From contig JAILDL010000115.1 of the NCBI GenBank assembly GCA_024689465.1, positions 1 through 41,702 of the forward strand: a DNA stretch of 41,702 bases. The letters are read 5' to 3'. The translations under genes were made by a program, and so were the position numbers. The DNA comes from Lachnospiraceae bacterium (GTDB lineage: Bacteria > Bacillota > Clostridia > Lachnospirales > Lachnospiraceae). Position 1 is the stretch's first letter. Every line of letters starts with the position of its first letter. The notes beneath the pieces are model-generated. The model was not told where the DNA came from. It did no database searches and was given only the letters and a program-made list of their open reading frames with translations. This document shows, in pieces, positions 7,817 to 15,707 of the stretch.

Positions 7817-9595
7817 CTAGAGCAGTTCAAAACGCATGGTTGCTTCATTCAGACGATCGGTCACCTTGTTGTTCTCATTTAAGGCTTCCTCGATCTCCTG
7901 GATCTCATCCACGATCTCAGAAGAATGTCCTGCAGACTGGCTGATGGCTAACGTACTCTCCTGCACGGAATTGGTAATGGATAAGACAGCGCCGTTCATC
8001 TCATCCATGATGTCGTTTAAGTGGTCCGCCTTGGATGTAAACTTCACCAGGATATCGTCCATAATGGTCGCGGTGTTCTCATACTTCTCACCGGTTTCCA
8101 CAAAGGCATCGTAATCCTTTAAAACCGTCTCGTTGATAAAGGCGATGACCTGCAGCGCATTGTCGGACAGGTCCTTTACAGCCTTTGTCACCTCGTTGCT
8201 GATGTTCTGAATGTTATTGGCTGTCTGGCGGCTGCTGTCTGCCAGAGAACTGATCTCTCCTGCTACAACTGCAAAGCCTCTGCCGGCTTCTCCTGCTCTG
8301 GCCGCTTCGATGGAAGCATTTAAGGACAGCAGGTTGGTCTGGGATGCAATATTTAAGATCTCATTGGTCAGTTCACTGATCTGGCTGACCTTCTCACTTT
8401 CCTTTACGGATACTTCCAGCACCTTGCTGAGGTCATCGATCCGGGCACCGGTAGAATCCTTCTTCAGCAGCGCTTCTTTCTTGATCTCATCTGCTTCTGT
8501 CTTGATGGACAGAGCCGTTTCGGAGCCTTCCGCTGCTTCCTGACGGATCTCCTCCGTCGCACACTTAACTTCTTCCAGCTTGGTGTTGATCTGTCCTGCA
8601 GTGGCAGCCACCGTGTCCATGCCTGCACTGAGTTCTTCCAGTGCTGCAGAACTGTTGGTCACATTGTCACTGGCCTTCCGAACCTGGTCGGTGATGCCCG
8701 TTGCGGAATCCTCCAGCACGGTCACGCCTTCCTTTACCTCTCGGATCACGCCCTGCAGCGTCTCAATAAAGGCGTTGATACCATCGGAGATAGTCTGCAG
8801 TTCAGTGGAAGATCTGGTCTGGATCCGGGCGGTCAGATCGCCGTGTCCTTCGCTGACCTTACGGATGATCTCCCGCAGTTCTCTGGAAATGGCGCTGACC
8901 ACATTGCTGATCCGAAGAACGTTGGCCACTGCCCCCAGGATGATCAGTACAACGATGGCGATCAGTCCCAGATAGATCTGGGTCATCATGGACCGGATGG
9001 TCACATCCAGATGGGATCCCAGACTCTTTACCAGAGCATCCGCTGCTTCATTGGCCTGATTTAAATATTCAATTGCCTCTTTGTACGCCGGTGCATAGAC
9101 ACCGTTGGAAATGTCGGCGGTATAGGCACTGCTGTTTTCATCCACCCGATCTACGATCTCGGTAGCGGATGAAATAAGGGTCCCCGTTGCCGTAAGCAGG
9201 TTCTCTGTAATCTCGGCCCCCTTTGCTGCCTCGGTCACTAAGATACTGCCCTTCAGATAATCGGAAACCTCCTGTAACTTACCGAGAGATTCCCGGATCT
9301 CCACTGTATAAACGGAAACATAGCTGTCATTGTACTTGATGTAATTTAACGTGGAAATGTCTGCATTGACTTCGCTGAGATAAGTGTTCATCAATCCCAG
9401 CTGCTGTACCAGAACCGTTTCATTGGTGCTGGCGTTTACGGATGTGTTACGAATGGTGTTGATGTCCCGGATGATCGTGTTCATGATCAGCAGAACCGCG
9501 ATCAGGATCAGAACGTTTACCGCAACATTCTGAAAAATGATCTTTTGGAAGAAGGGAATCTTCTTCCCGACGCTTTGTGCTTTGTCAGTTTGCAT
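7817..9595 (-). CDS. Methyl-accepting chemotaxis protein, two TM segments with four-helix-bundle sensor
   Basis: The 592-residue receptor has TM1 at about 24-44, an extracellular helical domain of about 160 residues (four-helix-bundle type), TM2 at about 207-227, a HAMP segment next to it and a methylation/signalling domain with [21 protein letters not shown] and [11 protein letters not shown]. Cytoplasmic output is to CheA/CheW; the ligand is unknown. The ATG at 9595 has only a weak GAGGG site. It is the second receptor within 5 kb, but the two differ in sensor type, so they are not a simple recent duplication. Confidence 0.93.
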   Translation of the reverse strand: MQTDKAQSVGKKIPFFQKIIFQNVAVNVLILIAVLLIMNTIIRDINTIRNTSVNASTNETVLVQQLGLMNTYLSEVNADISTLNYIKYNDSYVSVYTVEIRESLGKLQEVSDYLKGSILVTEAAKGAEITENLLTATGTLISSATEIVDRVDENSSAYTADISNGVYAPAYKEAIEYLNQANEAADALVKSLGSHLDVTIRSMMTQIYLGLIAIVVLIILGAVANVLRISNVVSAISRELREIIRKVSEGHGDLTARIQTRSSTELQTISDGINAFIETLQGVIREVKEGVTVLEDSATGITDQVRKASDNVTNSSAALEELSAGMDTVAATAGQINTKLEEVKCATEEIRQEAAEGSETALSIKTEADEIKKEALLKKDSTGARIDDLSKVLEVSVKESEKVSQISELTNEILNIASQTNLLSLNASIEAARAGEAGRGFAVVAGEISSLADSSRQTANNIQNISNEVTKAVKDLSDNALQVIAFINETVLKDYDAFVETGEKYENTATIMDDILVKFTSKADHLNDIMDEMNGAVLSITNSVQESTLAISQSAGHSSEIVDEIQEIEEALNENNKVTDRLNEATMRFELL

Positions 9596-9649
9596 AATGC
9601 TGCCCTCTCTTGCATTTATTTAATTTGCCCCCGCACAAATTAATTACAT

Positions 9650-9693
9650 TGTATCAAAAAAGAAAAGGTGAGAACATCTTTTGTTCTCACCTT
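9650..9693 (-). terminator. Terminator of the cas13a operon
   Basis: An 11-bp perfect stem (9665-9675 with 9683-9693) with a 7-nt loop is followed on the minus strand by CTTTTCTTTTTT. It lies about 190 bases after the membrane-protein stop and about 80 after the 37-residue ORF. Confidence 0.9.
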
Positions 9694-9770
9694 ATCCCCA
9701 CGTAAAAATCAAACAAACACAAACAATCAAACAAACTATTTATTTATAGTCCTAATATACCATATGGTAA

Positions 9771-9884
9771 TCATAGCTGCAATATAATTTTACAAATATG
9801 TTCTGAATTATGATTTTGTTTTTCTGTTGCTCTCTTCCATACCGCTTCTTTTTTGCCATGGTCTCCCGCCTTCGGTCCGGTCAT
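9771..9884 (-). CDS. Possible 37-residue third gene of the cas13a operon
   Basis: The ORF begins at an ATG that overlaps the stop of the membrane-protein gene in the form ATGA (9881-9884), a classic coupling arrangement. It encodes MTGPKAGDHGKKEAVWKRA... ending HICKIILQL. It is basic, mostly polar and probably helical. The AAGGAG in the end of the preceding gene is 12 bases upstream, longer than ideal. Chance overlap cannot be excluded. If real, it would be a small accessory protein of the type VI-A locus. I recognise no homologue. Confidence 0.35.
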   Translation of the reverse strand: MTGPKAGDHGKKEAVWKRATEKQNHNSEHICKIILQL

Positions 9885-11506
9885 GATCGTCCGTTGCTCC
9901 TTCGACTCTTCCTCCGCCCAATCCGCAGCAGGGTCACGATGCTGTAGATCATCAGGACGATGAGGCCCACATGGAGCAAAATAGCCCATACTGAGAAAGG
10001 CATATCTCTTCGGATCAGTTCCAGAAGTCTGAAAAACAGCCCGTTTGCCTGCAGGCTCTCGTCCAGAAGCAGCTGCTGATAATTCTGAATAATGGCGAAT
10101 CCGTCGGTCAGAGCGGATACGATGGTCAGAAGGGAGATGATCCCCAAAATGGTATTGATCTTCTTCTCATTCTCCTTCTCACTGTCCTCTCTCTGCAGTC
10201 TGGACAGCTCCGTCAGAGACTCGATGCCAAGGGATAAGCTTTCCATATCCTCCTGGATCTCCAGATTCTTCTGCAGATATTCGAAGAAATCGTTCTGGTG
10301 CTGTACATGGGACACCGACATATAGATGCTCTTCATGGCGAACACATTGATCTCTGCCAGAAGGTGCTCCATTTTCTGGGCGGAAGCACTTTCATTTAAG
10401 TAGCTGTTGGGATTGGCAGACAACTCCGCAGTGATCCGCCTCTGGTAGTTATTCAGCGCATAAGACTGATGCAGGGCCAGAATGAAGAACAGGAAATAAT
10501 CCACCCGGATCTTTCCCGCCAGATTGTTCTGGAAAAACATCCGGTTGTCCTCGGTGCGCAGGGCATAATACCCGGCGCCGTCCCTGGTGGCAAACCAGCG
10601 CACGCCTTCAAAGGGCTCGTACATCCGCGCCCTGGTGATCTGCGAGATATGATAACGGCTGGTATAACCGCTACTGAAATAATAGGCGGTCTTTTCCAGA
10701 TCATCAATGGCATCCTCAGAATCTCCATCAAGTAGCAGATAGGTAAACAGAATGGCTTTATCCGGATATTCCCGAGAAGGCATCGTTACATTTCCCTGTG
10801 CATCCTTCTTTTCTCTGGAAAAGCTGGGATCAAAGAAATGAAAGGCCAGCTTGCCCTCTCCGTATGGGATCTCTTTATCCTGCACGTCCAGGGAAAACAG
10901 ATCTTCCAGAATGGAAGCAAACAGCTTACCCGGAATGTATTTTACGTTCTTATTGTTTTCCTTTCGAAGGAGCACCTGGGCGCCGTTTGCCCGGTGCAGT
11001 TCCTTGCACTGGTTCTGGAAATAGACCAGTTCCTCCAGGGTCAGCTCTTCTCCTGCTGCGCCCGGCTCCAGTTCATACCACAGGATGCCCACATTGGTAC
11101 GGAAATAGTAGACCCCCATCTGGCTCATGCGTACCGTGATCTCTTTGGTCTGGCCTCCCTCCTCCTTTGCCTTATAGCAGAAGCGGAAGGTCATTTTTCC
11201 CTGTTCATCCAGATATTCCTTCGGCAGAGCAGACAGATCAAATGCGTAGCTTCTCCCCGGATTGCGGTGCCTCGGATCATCGCTCAGAAGAGAAGATGCG
11301 ATATATTCGTAGGCGTCGGATTCCTGCGTTTCCTTCTGCGCAGGAGAAAAGGCGCAGCTTTTCTCAAACAGATGACAGATCCTTTGATAGCAGGCATTTT
11401 CCCTGGTCCTTTCCTTGATCCTCTCGCAGTCGTACAGTGCCGTATAAAAAGGAACCGCATAACGCAGAACCATGGTATTTTTACGGTTTTCACAAAGTCT
11501 AAGCAT
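9881..11506 (-). CDS. Cas13a-linked membrane protein with CorA-like layout (candidate accessory protein)
   Basis: The 541-residue product starts at ATG 11506: AGGAG sits five bases upstream and overlaps the cas13a TAG stop, so the two genes are translationally coupled (8 bases apart). Residues 1-390 are soluble and mixed alpha/beta, with segments such as GVYYFRTNVGILWYELE (131-147) and GVRWFATRDGAGYYALR (301-317). Residues about 405-450 form a charged long helix. Two membrane segments follow at about 451-473 and 504-528, and the tail RRKSRRSNGRS is basic, placing it in the cytoplasm. This order matches CorA-type channels, yet the GMN motif is absent. CorA-like proteins are known beside type III CRISPR systems, and membrane proteins Csx27/Csx28 beside type VI-B. 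A role as membrane effector or regulator for Cas13a is inference. Confidence 0.85.
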   Translation of the reverse strand: MLRLCENRKNTMVLRYAVPFYTALYDCERIKERTRENACYQRICHLFEKSCAFSPAQKETQESDAYEYIASSLLSDDPRHRNPGRSYAFDLSALPKEYLDEQGKMTFRFCYKAKEEGGQTKEITVRMSQMGVYYFRTNVGILWYELEPGAAGEELTLEELVYFQNQCKELHRANGAQVLLRKENNKNVKYIPGKLFASILEDLFSLDVQDKEIPYGEGKLAFHFFDPSFSREKKDAQGNVTMPSREYPDKAILFTYLLLDGDSEDAIDDLEKTAYYFSSGYTSRYHISQITRARMYEPFEGVRWFATRDGAGYYALRTEDNRMFFQNNLAGKIRVDYFLFFILALHQSYALNNYQRRITAELSANPNSYLNESASAQKMEHLLAEINVFAMKSIYMSVSHVQHQNDFFEYLQKNLEIQEDMESLSLGIESLTELSRLQREDSEKENEKKINTILGIISLLTIVSALTDGFAIIQNYQQLLLDESLQANGLFFRLLELIRRDMPFSVWAILLHVGLIVLMIYSIVTLLRIGRRKSRRSNGRS

Positions 11507-11514
11507 AGTTGCTC

Positions 11515-14500
11515 CTATTCGCTGTATTCCAACAGAGCCCGGATCTCCCCAAGCTCTAAGGGAGACCATTTATCCAGGATGATCCGCTCTCCCGTATCTA
11601 TTTTCGAACGCATCGTATCAGAATGCAAGCCCTCCCCTGCAAGACCAAAACCGGAGGTATAATCCCCGTCTTCCTCATGGCCATCCATGGTGGTCTGCGG
11701 TAACAGGGCCTTGCCGGTCAGGATGTTCTTAAACAGCAGGGAAACGCTCTTTTTCAGTTTCGTATCATAGGTAAAGAACTCATCGTAAACCCGGGCATAC
11801 ATGCGGATCATGCTTTCCTTCGGATGATGGAAATAGGCGAAATGATCCAGCGCATTTCGAAAGGCCACCTGTCTCTTAAAGCTTCTGCTCACATCCATGA
11901 ACAATTCCAGACCTTCCCGGTAAACCCCATCGCCGTAGAGTTTACAGAACGCACTGACGCCGGCTCCGATGCCGCCCTCTCTGGTAAAGAGGCGCAGACC
12001 CTCTCCCTCTGTGGAAGGAACAAACATCCGGGTGTTGTGGGCATTCATGGCAACGATCTCATACAGCAGCGCGCCGTCTCGAATGGACAGGTTCTGCGAA
12101 GGCAGGGAGAGCGTTCTTCTGGGATCCTTTTCCGGGATGGAATCGGTCCAGAACAGCTTCACATAGGCATAGCCCAGCTGCATGTACATCAGATCCCTCT
12201 CCCGAAGGTATGCCCAGGAGATCAGCTGTGCGTACAGGTCGCTGATCAGGCCGGTATAGATTAGTACATTGTGCAGTTCCAGGCGGTTCTTCATCTTCAT
12301 GTAGCGGTGAAAGGCCTTCGCTTCCTCCTGGGTACGGTCTTTCGCCAGCTTGTTGAACACGCTGCGAAGGGATCTGGTCAGATCCAGATACTCCTTTACT
12401 TCCGCTGCGGTAATGGGCTTTAAGACATCCCCCAGCAGCTTGGAATTGCCAAACATCTGGGCAAAGATGATGTTGCGGTTGACGATGGGGGTATTTCCCA
12501 CAAAGTAAGGCGATGCGTTGTAAATCTCCCCGCAGGCCTGCTTGTTAAAGGCCAGAGCCTTTTCATAAGCGCTTCCCTCCGATGCGTCAAAGTCCAGATA
12601 ATCCGCCAGATACCGGCTGTACGCATCGTTATCCTCATAGTAATCGTTGGGATTTAAGTTGGTATCCCCAACGAAATTCTTTACAAACTGCAGCATAAGA
12701 AGGACCTTTGTATACTGCTCCAGTTTCCGGGCGGTATCCTTGCCCTTCCGGTTTTGGATGGACTCTGCACGGCTGTCTACATTTTCCAGAAACCTTAAGT
12801 AGGAACGGATCTTTCCCGTCAGCTTGTTAAGCTGTACGGCACTGAGGAAATGGCCCGTGGCGTACCAGGCCAGACACAGGTCATCATCTCCGATCTGTTT
12901 CACATAATCAAAGGTATGGGGCGCCCAGTTGCCCTCAAATTCCACCTGGGTAATGGGGGAAGATGCATGCATGAAAGGCCGGAACAAAAAGCCGAATAAC
13001 TCCCGGTTTGCTTCCCCGGTAAGATATTTTACAAAAGCTTCCCGTGTGGCATTATACAAAAGAACCTTATAGTGGCCGAACAGCTCTGCTTTTTCCTGGG
13101 ATGCCGCATGTTTTCGCATGTTGTTGTTCTGCATGTTAACGTCCGTCAGCAGCAGTTCGCAGACCTCCGAAAAGGTGGGGTTCTCCCCCAGGACCCGGAT
13201 ACGTTCCCGTACCGATTGCATGGCAACCAGATGCGCCCTGTCATGATCCCGTTTTTCCATATCGTCAAAGGCATCCCGGATCATGTCCATGAGATGGGGA
13301 TGCAGAAGAAATCCGAAGAAATAGATCTCCTTCATCAGGAAAAACAGGCAGGCCTGATATTGCATCATCAGTTCCGAATCCGGCTTTAAAAAGGCAGCTT
13401 CATTGGCAGCATTGACCGATCGGATGATGTTTTCATAAACCTCTCCTCCGTTTCGGAACAGACGCTGGAAAGCCGGGATAAAGGGATGGTTTTCCTTTTG
13501 GTGCTTATACAGCTCATCCATCAGGGCCGTAATATCCCCCTCTGTGTAGAACATCAGCACATTGTTGCTGTACCAGCGATCTCGGTATTTTCTTCCCAGA
13601 TCCAGATATTCCTTGACACACATCCGCTTGATCAGGGTGGGCACGGTGCCGGTGGCTTTGGCGGAATAATGGAAATTATGGTTACGGGTGATCCGCATGG
13701 AATCTCGAAGAGCCAGTACCAGCTCCAGCGGTTCTGTCCCGTCTATGGCGCTTCCCATCCAGGTACTCATCCCGCCGAAAAAGCGCAGGATCCGCCGGGG
13801 GGCATCTGCGTAAACCGACTGCTTCAGATATTTGGTGCGGATATACAGGATATCGTCTGCTCCGCCCCGGTTGTGATCGTCCTCTAACAGCTGATCGGCC
13901 AGATCCACATCATAGGCACTACGGCCGAAGTTGCTGACGGCAAAGGAAACGAAGCCGCTCATATCTCTCTGAATGGTCTCATCTGCCTTGATCCGCTCAT
14001 AATCAAAGCTGGAAAGGCCCTTTTCATAGCCTTCCTGCAGATCACCGAAGGATGCTCCTTCCAGAGACATGTCCTCCAGATCGTCCGGCATGGCGAAATG
14101 ATACACGGCTTTTCCCAGGTCGATGAACTTAATGCTCATATAGGATGTCCACTCCCGGAAGATCTCTCCGGATAGCTTTCGGATATACAATCTGGCCGGC
14201 TGGATCTTACCGCCGGTAAGCAGCTTCATAGCCTTATTCCCGATGTATTGGATCCATAAATGCTCTGCCGCCGTAAGGTCCTTGGCAGCTACCGCCTCTT
14301 TATGGCAGGTTTCCAGATGATGCCGAAGTCTGTCAAGCTGTTCCTGGTCTAAATGCTTCTTTACATGGATGTTGTCATCCTTTTCTCCCTGCATTTTGGC
14401 GATTTCTTCCAGCAGGCTGTCAAAAAGCTCCGCATCCAGCTTTTCTTCTTCTCCCAGGGCTTCCCCAAAGGAAAAAGCCGTAAAGGATTCTGTATGCAGC

Positions 14501-15405
14501 GCCTTCTCATAGCGCTCATTTCCCAGGAAATAAAGGATCAGCATACCTCTGAAAGAGCGGATCAGCTCCTGCTTTTTTCCTTCGTCTCCTGCGGCATAGT
14601 CGCACATCCAGGCAAAGAGATCCCTGTTTTTATCCTCTCCTCCTGCGATCTGCAGTCGCAGTACTCCCTTATGCAAAGCAGGCTGCACCCGGACATTCTG
14701 CCGGTGGATGGATTGCTCGATGGCCTTTAACTGGTCTTCCTTGTAATAGTCCTTGTGCAGGACCTTAAAAAAGGCATACAGGTCCTCATCGGAAAGTTCC
14801 TTTAAAACCCGGATATAGGGTCCCTTATAATCCGGCTGCAATTGGGTAACGGCAAATAAAAGGGTCCGGACCACCACTTTCAGGTCCACCTCTTTGCCGT
14901 TTTCCTGTACCTTCTTGCGAAAGGCCTTCCGCAGGGATTTCTCCGTGATCTCCTCTGCCAGCTTCCGCAGCGCGGCAGGATCGCCTTTTACCCCCAACTG
15001 ATCCCCGGACACTTCCTTTCCGGTTTTCTTATTCTTGTAAATGGAATACCTGTGAATGCCAAAAAGCGTGGATTTCTGCTTACTGATGCGCACATCCTCC
15101 GGATCGTCCGGCTTGGGTCTTCGCAACAGAAATTTGATCAGCATGCCGAAATTCTTGCGCATCAGGATCTCTTCCGTAGAAACAGGGATCAGATGATGTG
15201 CCTCATCATATTGTTTCTTCACTGGATTTAAAACCCCGTAAAGACTTTGGGCACGGCTGTTTAAGCTCTGGATATGCAAGGTCATGTCCACCTGGGCACT
15301 GTCCCTGCCGTCCTTGATCGGGCTGTCATACAAAATACCGCCCTGTCTGCCTTCCCTATCTACACTGACCGCACTGCGGACATGACTGACTTTGGAAATC
15401 TTCAT
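11515..15405 (-). CDS. cas13a: Cas13a (type VI-A CRISPR-associated RNA-guided RNase)
   Basis: The 1296 residues match Cas13a from Lachnospiraceae as I know it: the start MKISKV and GILYDSP, then SYMSIKFIDLGKAVYHFAM (421-439), LSSFDYERIKA, RFFGG, WYSNNVLMFY (611-620), LMKEIYFFGFL, GHYKVLLYNATREAF, WAYLRERDLMYMQLGYAY (1064-1081) and YDEFFTYDTKLKKSV. Both HEPN nuclease motifs are intact: RNHNFH (574-579) and RNALDH (1183-1188). Known for the family: it processes pre-crRNA itself, binds crRNA, cleaves matching RNA and then degrades RNA in trans, giving dormancy or phage defence. Length is within the Cas13a range. ATG at 15405 is used (GGAGAAACG upstream). No cas1, cas2 or array is present nearby. 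It is the first gene of a two- or three-gene operon. Identification is strong; activity is not tested. Confidence 0.96.
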   Translation of the reverse strand: MKISKVSHVRSAVSVDREGRQGGILYDSPIKDGRDSAQVDMTLHIQSLNSRAQSLYGVLNPVKKQYDEAHHLIPVSTEEILMRKNFGMLIKFLLRRPKPDDPEDVRISKQKSTLFGIHRYSIYKNKKTGKEVSGDQLGVKGDPAALRKLAEEITEKSLRKAFRKKVQENGKEVDLKVVVRTLLFAVTQLQPDYKGPYIRVLKELSDEDLYAFFKVLHKDYYKEDQLKAIEQSIHRQNVRVQPALHKGVLRLQIAGGEDKNRDLFAWMCDYAAGDEGKKQELIRSFRGMLILYFLGNERYEKALHTESFTAFSFGEALGEEEKLDAELFDSLLEEIAKMQGEKDDNIHVKKHLDQEQLDRLRHHLETCHKEAVAAKDLTAAEHLWIQYIGNKAMKLLTGGKIQPARLYIRKLSGEIFREWTSYMSIKFIDLGKAVYHFAMPDDLEDMSLEGASFGDLQEGYEKGLSSFDYERIKADETIQRDMSGFVSFAVSNFGRSAYDVDLADQLLEDDHNRGGADDILYIRTKYLKQSVYADAPRRILRFFGGMSTWMGSAIDGTEPLELVLALRDSMRITRNHNFHYSAKATGTVPTLIKRMCVKEYLDLGRKYRDRWYSNNVLMFYTEGDITALMDELYKHQKENHPFIPAFQRLFRNGGEVYENIIRSVNAANEAAFLKPDSELMMQYQACLFFLMKEIYFFGFLLHPHLMDMIRDAFDDMEKRDHDRAHLVAMQSVRERIRVLGENPTFSEVCELLLTDVNMQNNNMRKHAASQEKAELFGHYKVLLYNATREAFVKYLTGEANRELFGFLFRPFMHASSPITQVEFEGNWAPHTFDYVKQIGDDDLCLAWYATGHFLSAVQLNKLTGKIRSYLRFLENVDSRAESIQNRKGKDTARKLEQYTKVLLMLQFVKNFVGDTNLNPNDYYEDNDAYSRYLADYLDFDASEGSAYEKALAFNKQACGEIYNASPYFVGNTPIVNRNIIFAQMFGNSKLLGDVLKPITAAEVKEYLDLTRSLRSVFNKLAKDRTQEEAKAFHRYMKMKNRLELHNVLIYTGLISDLYAQLISWAYLRERDLMYMQLGYAYVKLFWTDSIPEKDPRRTLSLPSQNLSIRDGALLYEIVAMNAHNTRMFVPSTEGEGLRLFTREGGIGAGVSAFCKLYGDGVYREGLELFMDVSRSFKRQVAFRNALDHFAYFHHPKESMIRMYARVYDEFFTYDTKLKKSVSLLFKNILTGKALLPQTTMDGHEEDGDYTSGFGLAGEGLHSDTMRSKIDTGERIILDKWSPLELGEIRALLEYSE

Positions 15406-15445
15406 GCACCGTTTCTCCGTTCTCTGAGTCCCATACTCGTCTGTT

Positions 15446-15567
15446 AAAAAAGCCTACTGAAAAACCAGTAGGCTTTTGTTTCCTTCTTTTACGTAGTTCC
15501 AATTGCAAATTATAAAAAAGGAGGAAAAAATTATGATTTTATCGTCCGTTTACATGGACTATTTACA
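15446..15567 (-). ncRNA. Candidate small RNA / attenuating leader of cas13a
   Basis: Transcription from the promoter at 15574-15601 would start near 15567 and meet the intrinsic terminator at 15448-15477, giving an RNA of about 125 nt; read-through would continue into cas13a. The RNA has a 5' hairpin (GTCC/GGAC), then a pyrimidine tract with CCTCC that is complementary to Shine-Dalgarno sequences, then the terminator. Promoter, terminator and size fit a regulatory RNA. The plus strand holds a competing reading (15-residue ORF at 15533-15580), treated elsewhere. Confidence 0.5.
15448..15477 (-). terminator. Intrinsic terminator between the leader promoter and cas13a
   Basis: A perfect 12-bp stem (15448-15459 with 15466-15477) with a 6-nt loop is followed by six T on the minus strand; the plus-strand side has four T then GTTT, so it may work both ways. 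It lies only about 42 bases before the cas13a start codon, too close for an independent promoter of ordinary size. Confidence 0.9.
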
Positions 15568-15580
15568 ATCCTTATTATAG
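15533..15580 (+). CDS. Doubtful 15-residue ORF with a strong ribosome site
   Basis: The plus strand reads AAGGAGG, then seven to eight bases, then ATG, and encodes MILSSVYMDYLQSLL before TAG. The site is excellent, but the peptide is very short and overlaps the minus-strand promoter and small-RNA candidate. The perfect ribosome site may simply be the complement of the small RNA's pyrimidine tract. I list it for completeness only. Confidence 0.15.
   Translation: MILSSVYMDYLQSLL
15535..15570 (-). repeat. Single 36-nt unit resembling a type VI-A CRISPR repeat in layout
   Basis: The 36 bases start GATT and end AATC and hold a 4-bp stem GTCC/GGAC with an 8-nt loop, with the A-rich 3' flank GATAAAATC. 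Known Cas13a repeats are 35-37 nt with a short central stem, 7-10-nt loop and A-rich 3' end. Only one convincing unit exists; a 66-base-offset sequence starting at 15504 shares 8 of its first 11 bases but diverges after. This may be chance in AT-rich DNA. Confidence 0.25.
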
Positions 15581-15601
15581 TAAATCTGTTCCTTTTTGCA
15601 A
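15574..15601 (-). promoter_or_regulatory. Strong promoter of the cas13a leader
   Basis: TTGCAA (15596-15601) and a perfect TATAAT (15574-15579) are separated by 16 bp on the minus strand. The only minus-strand genes downstream are cas13a and its partners. Confidence 0.75.
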
Positions 15602-15707
15602 GGCTCATCACCTGTTTTCAACCACCGGTTGATACACAGGCACCCGTTTCATCTACGCTTCCCCGAAAGGAATACAGTAGGCTGATCCCACACGGAAAAC
15701 GAAAATA
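15602..15707. other. Intergenic stretch upstream of the cas13a promoter with one hairpin
   Basis: An interrupted hairpin (15611-15640: CCTGT/ACAGG outside, TCAACC/GGTTGA inside) lies about 10 bp upstream of the -35 box. It has no T-tract on the minus strand, so it is either a weak end structure of the nucleoside transporter operon or an operator for the cas13a promoter. No gene is seen here. Confidence 0.4.

Noticed and set aside
9700-9745. Repeated AATCAAACAAAC behind the cas13a operon as a possible CRISPR remnant.
   Set aside because: Two 12-base copies 19 bases apart in low-complexity CAAA-rich DNA; no repeat-spacer order.
10838-11662. 274-residue plus-strand open frame opposite the cas13a partner.
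   Set aside because: Runs across two minus-strand genes with strong evidence; no start signal or family pattern.
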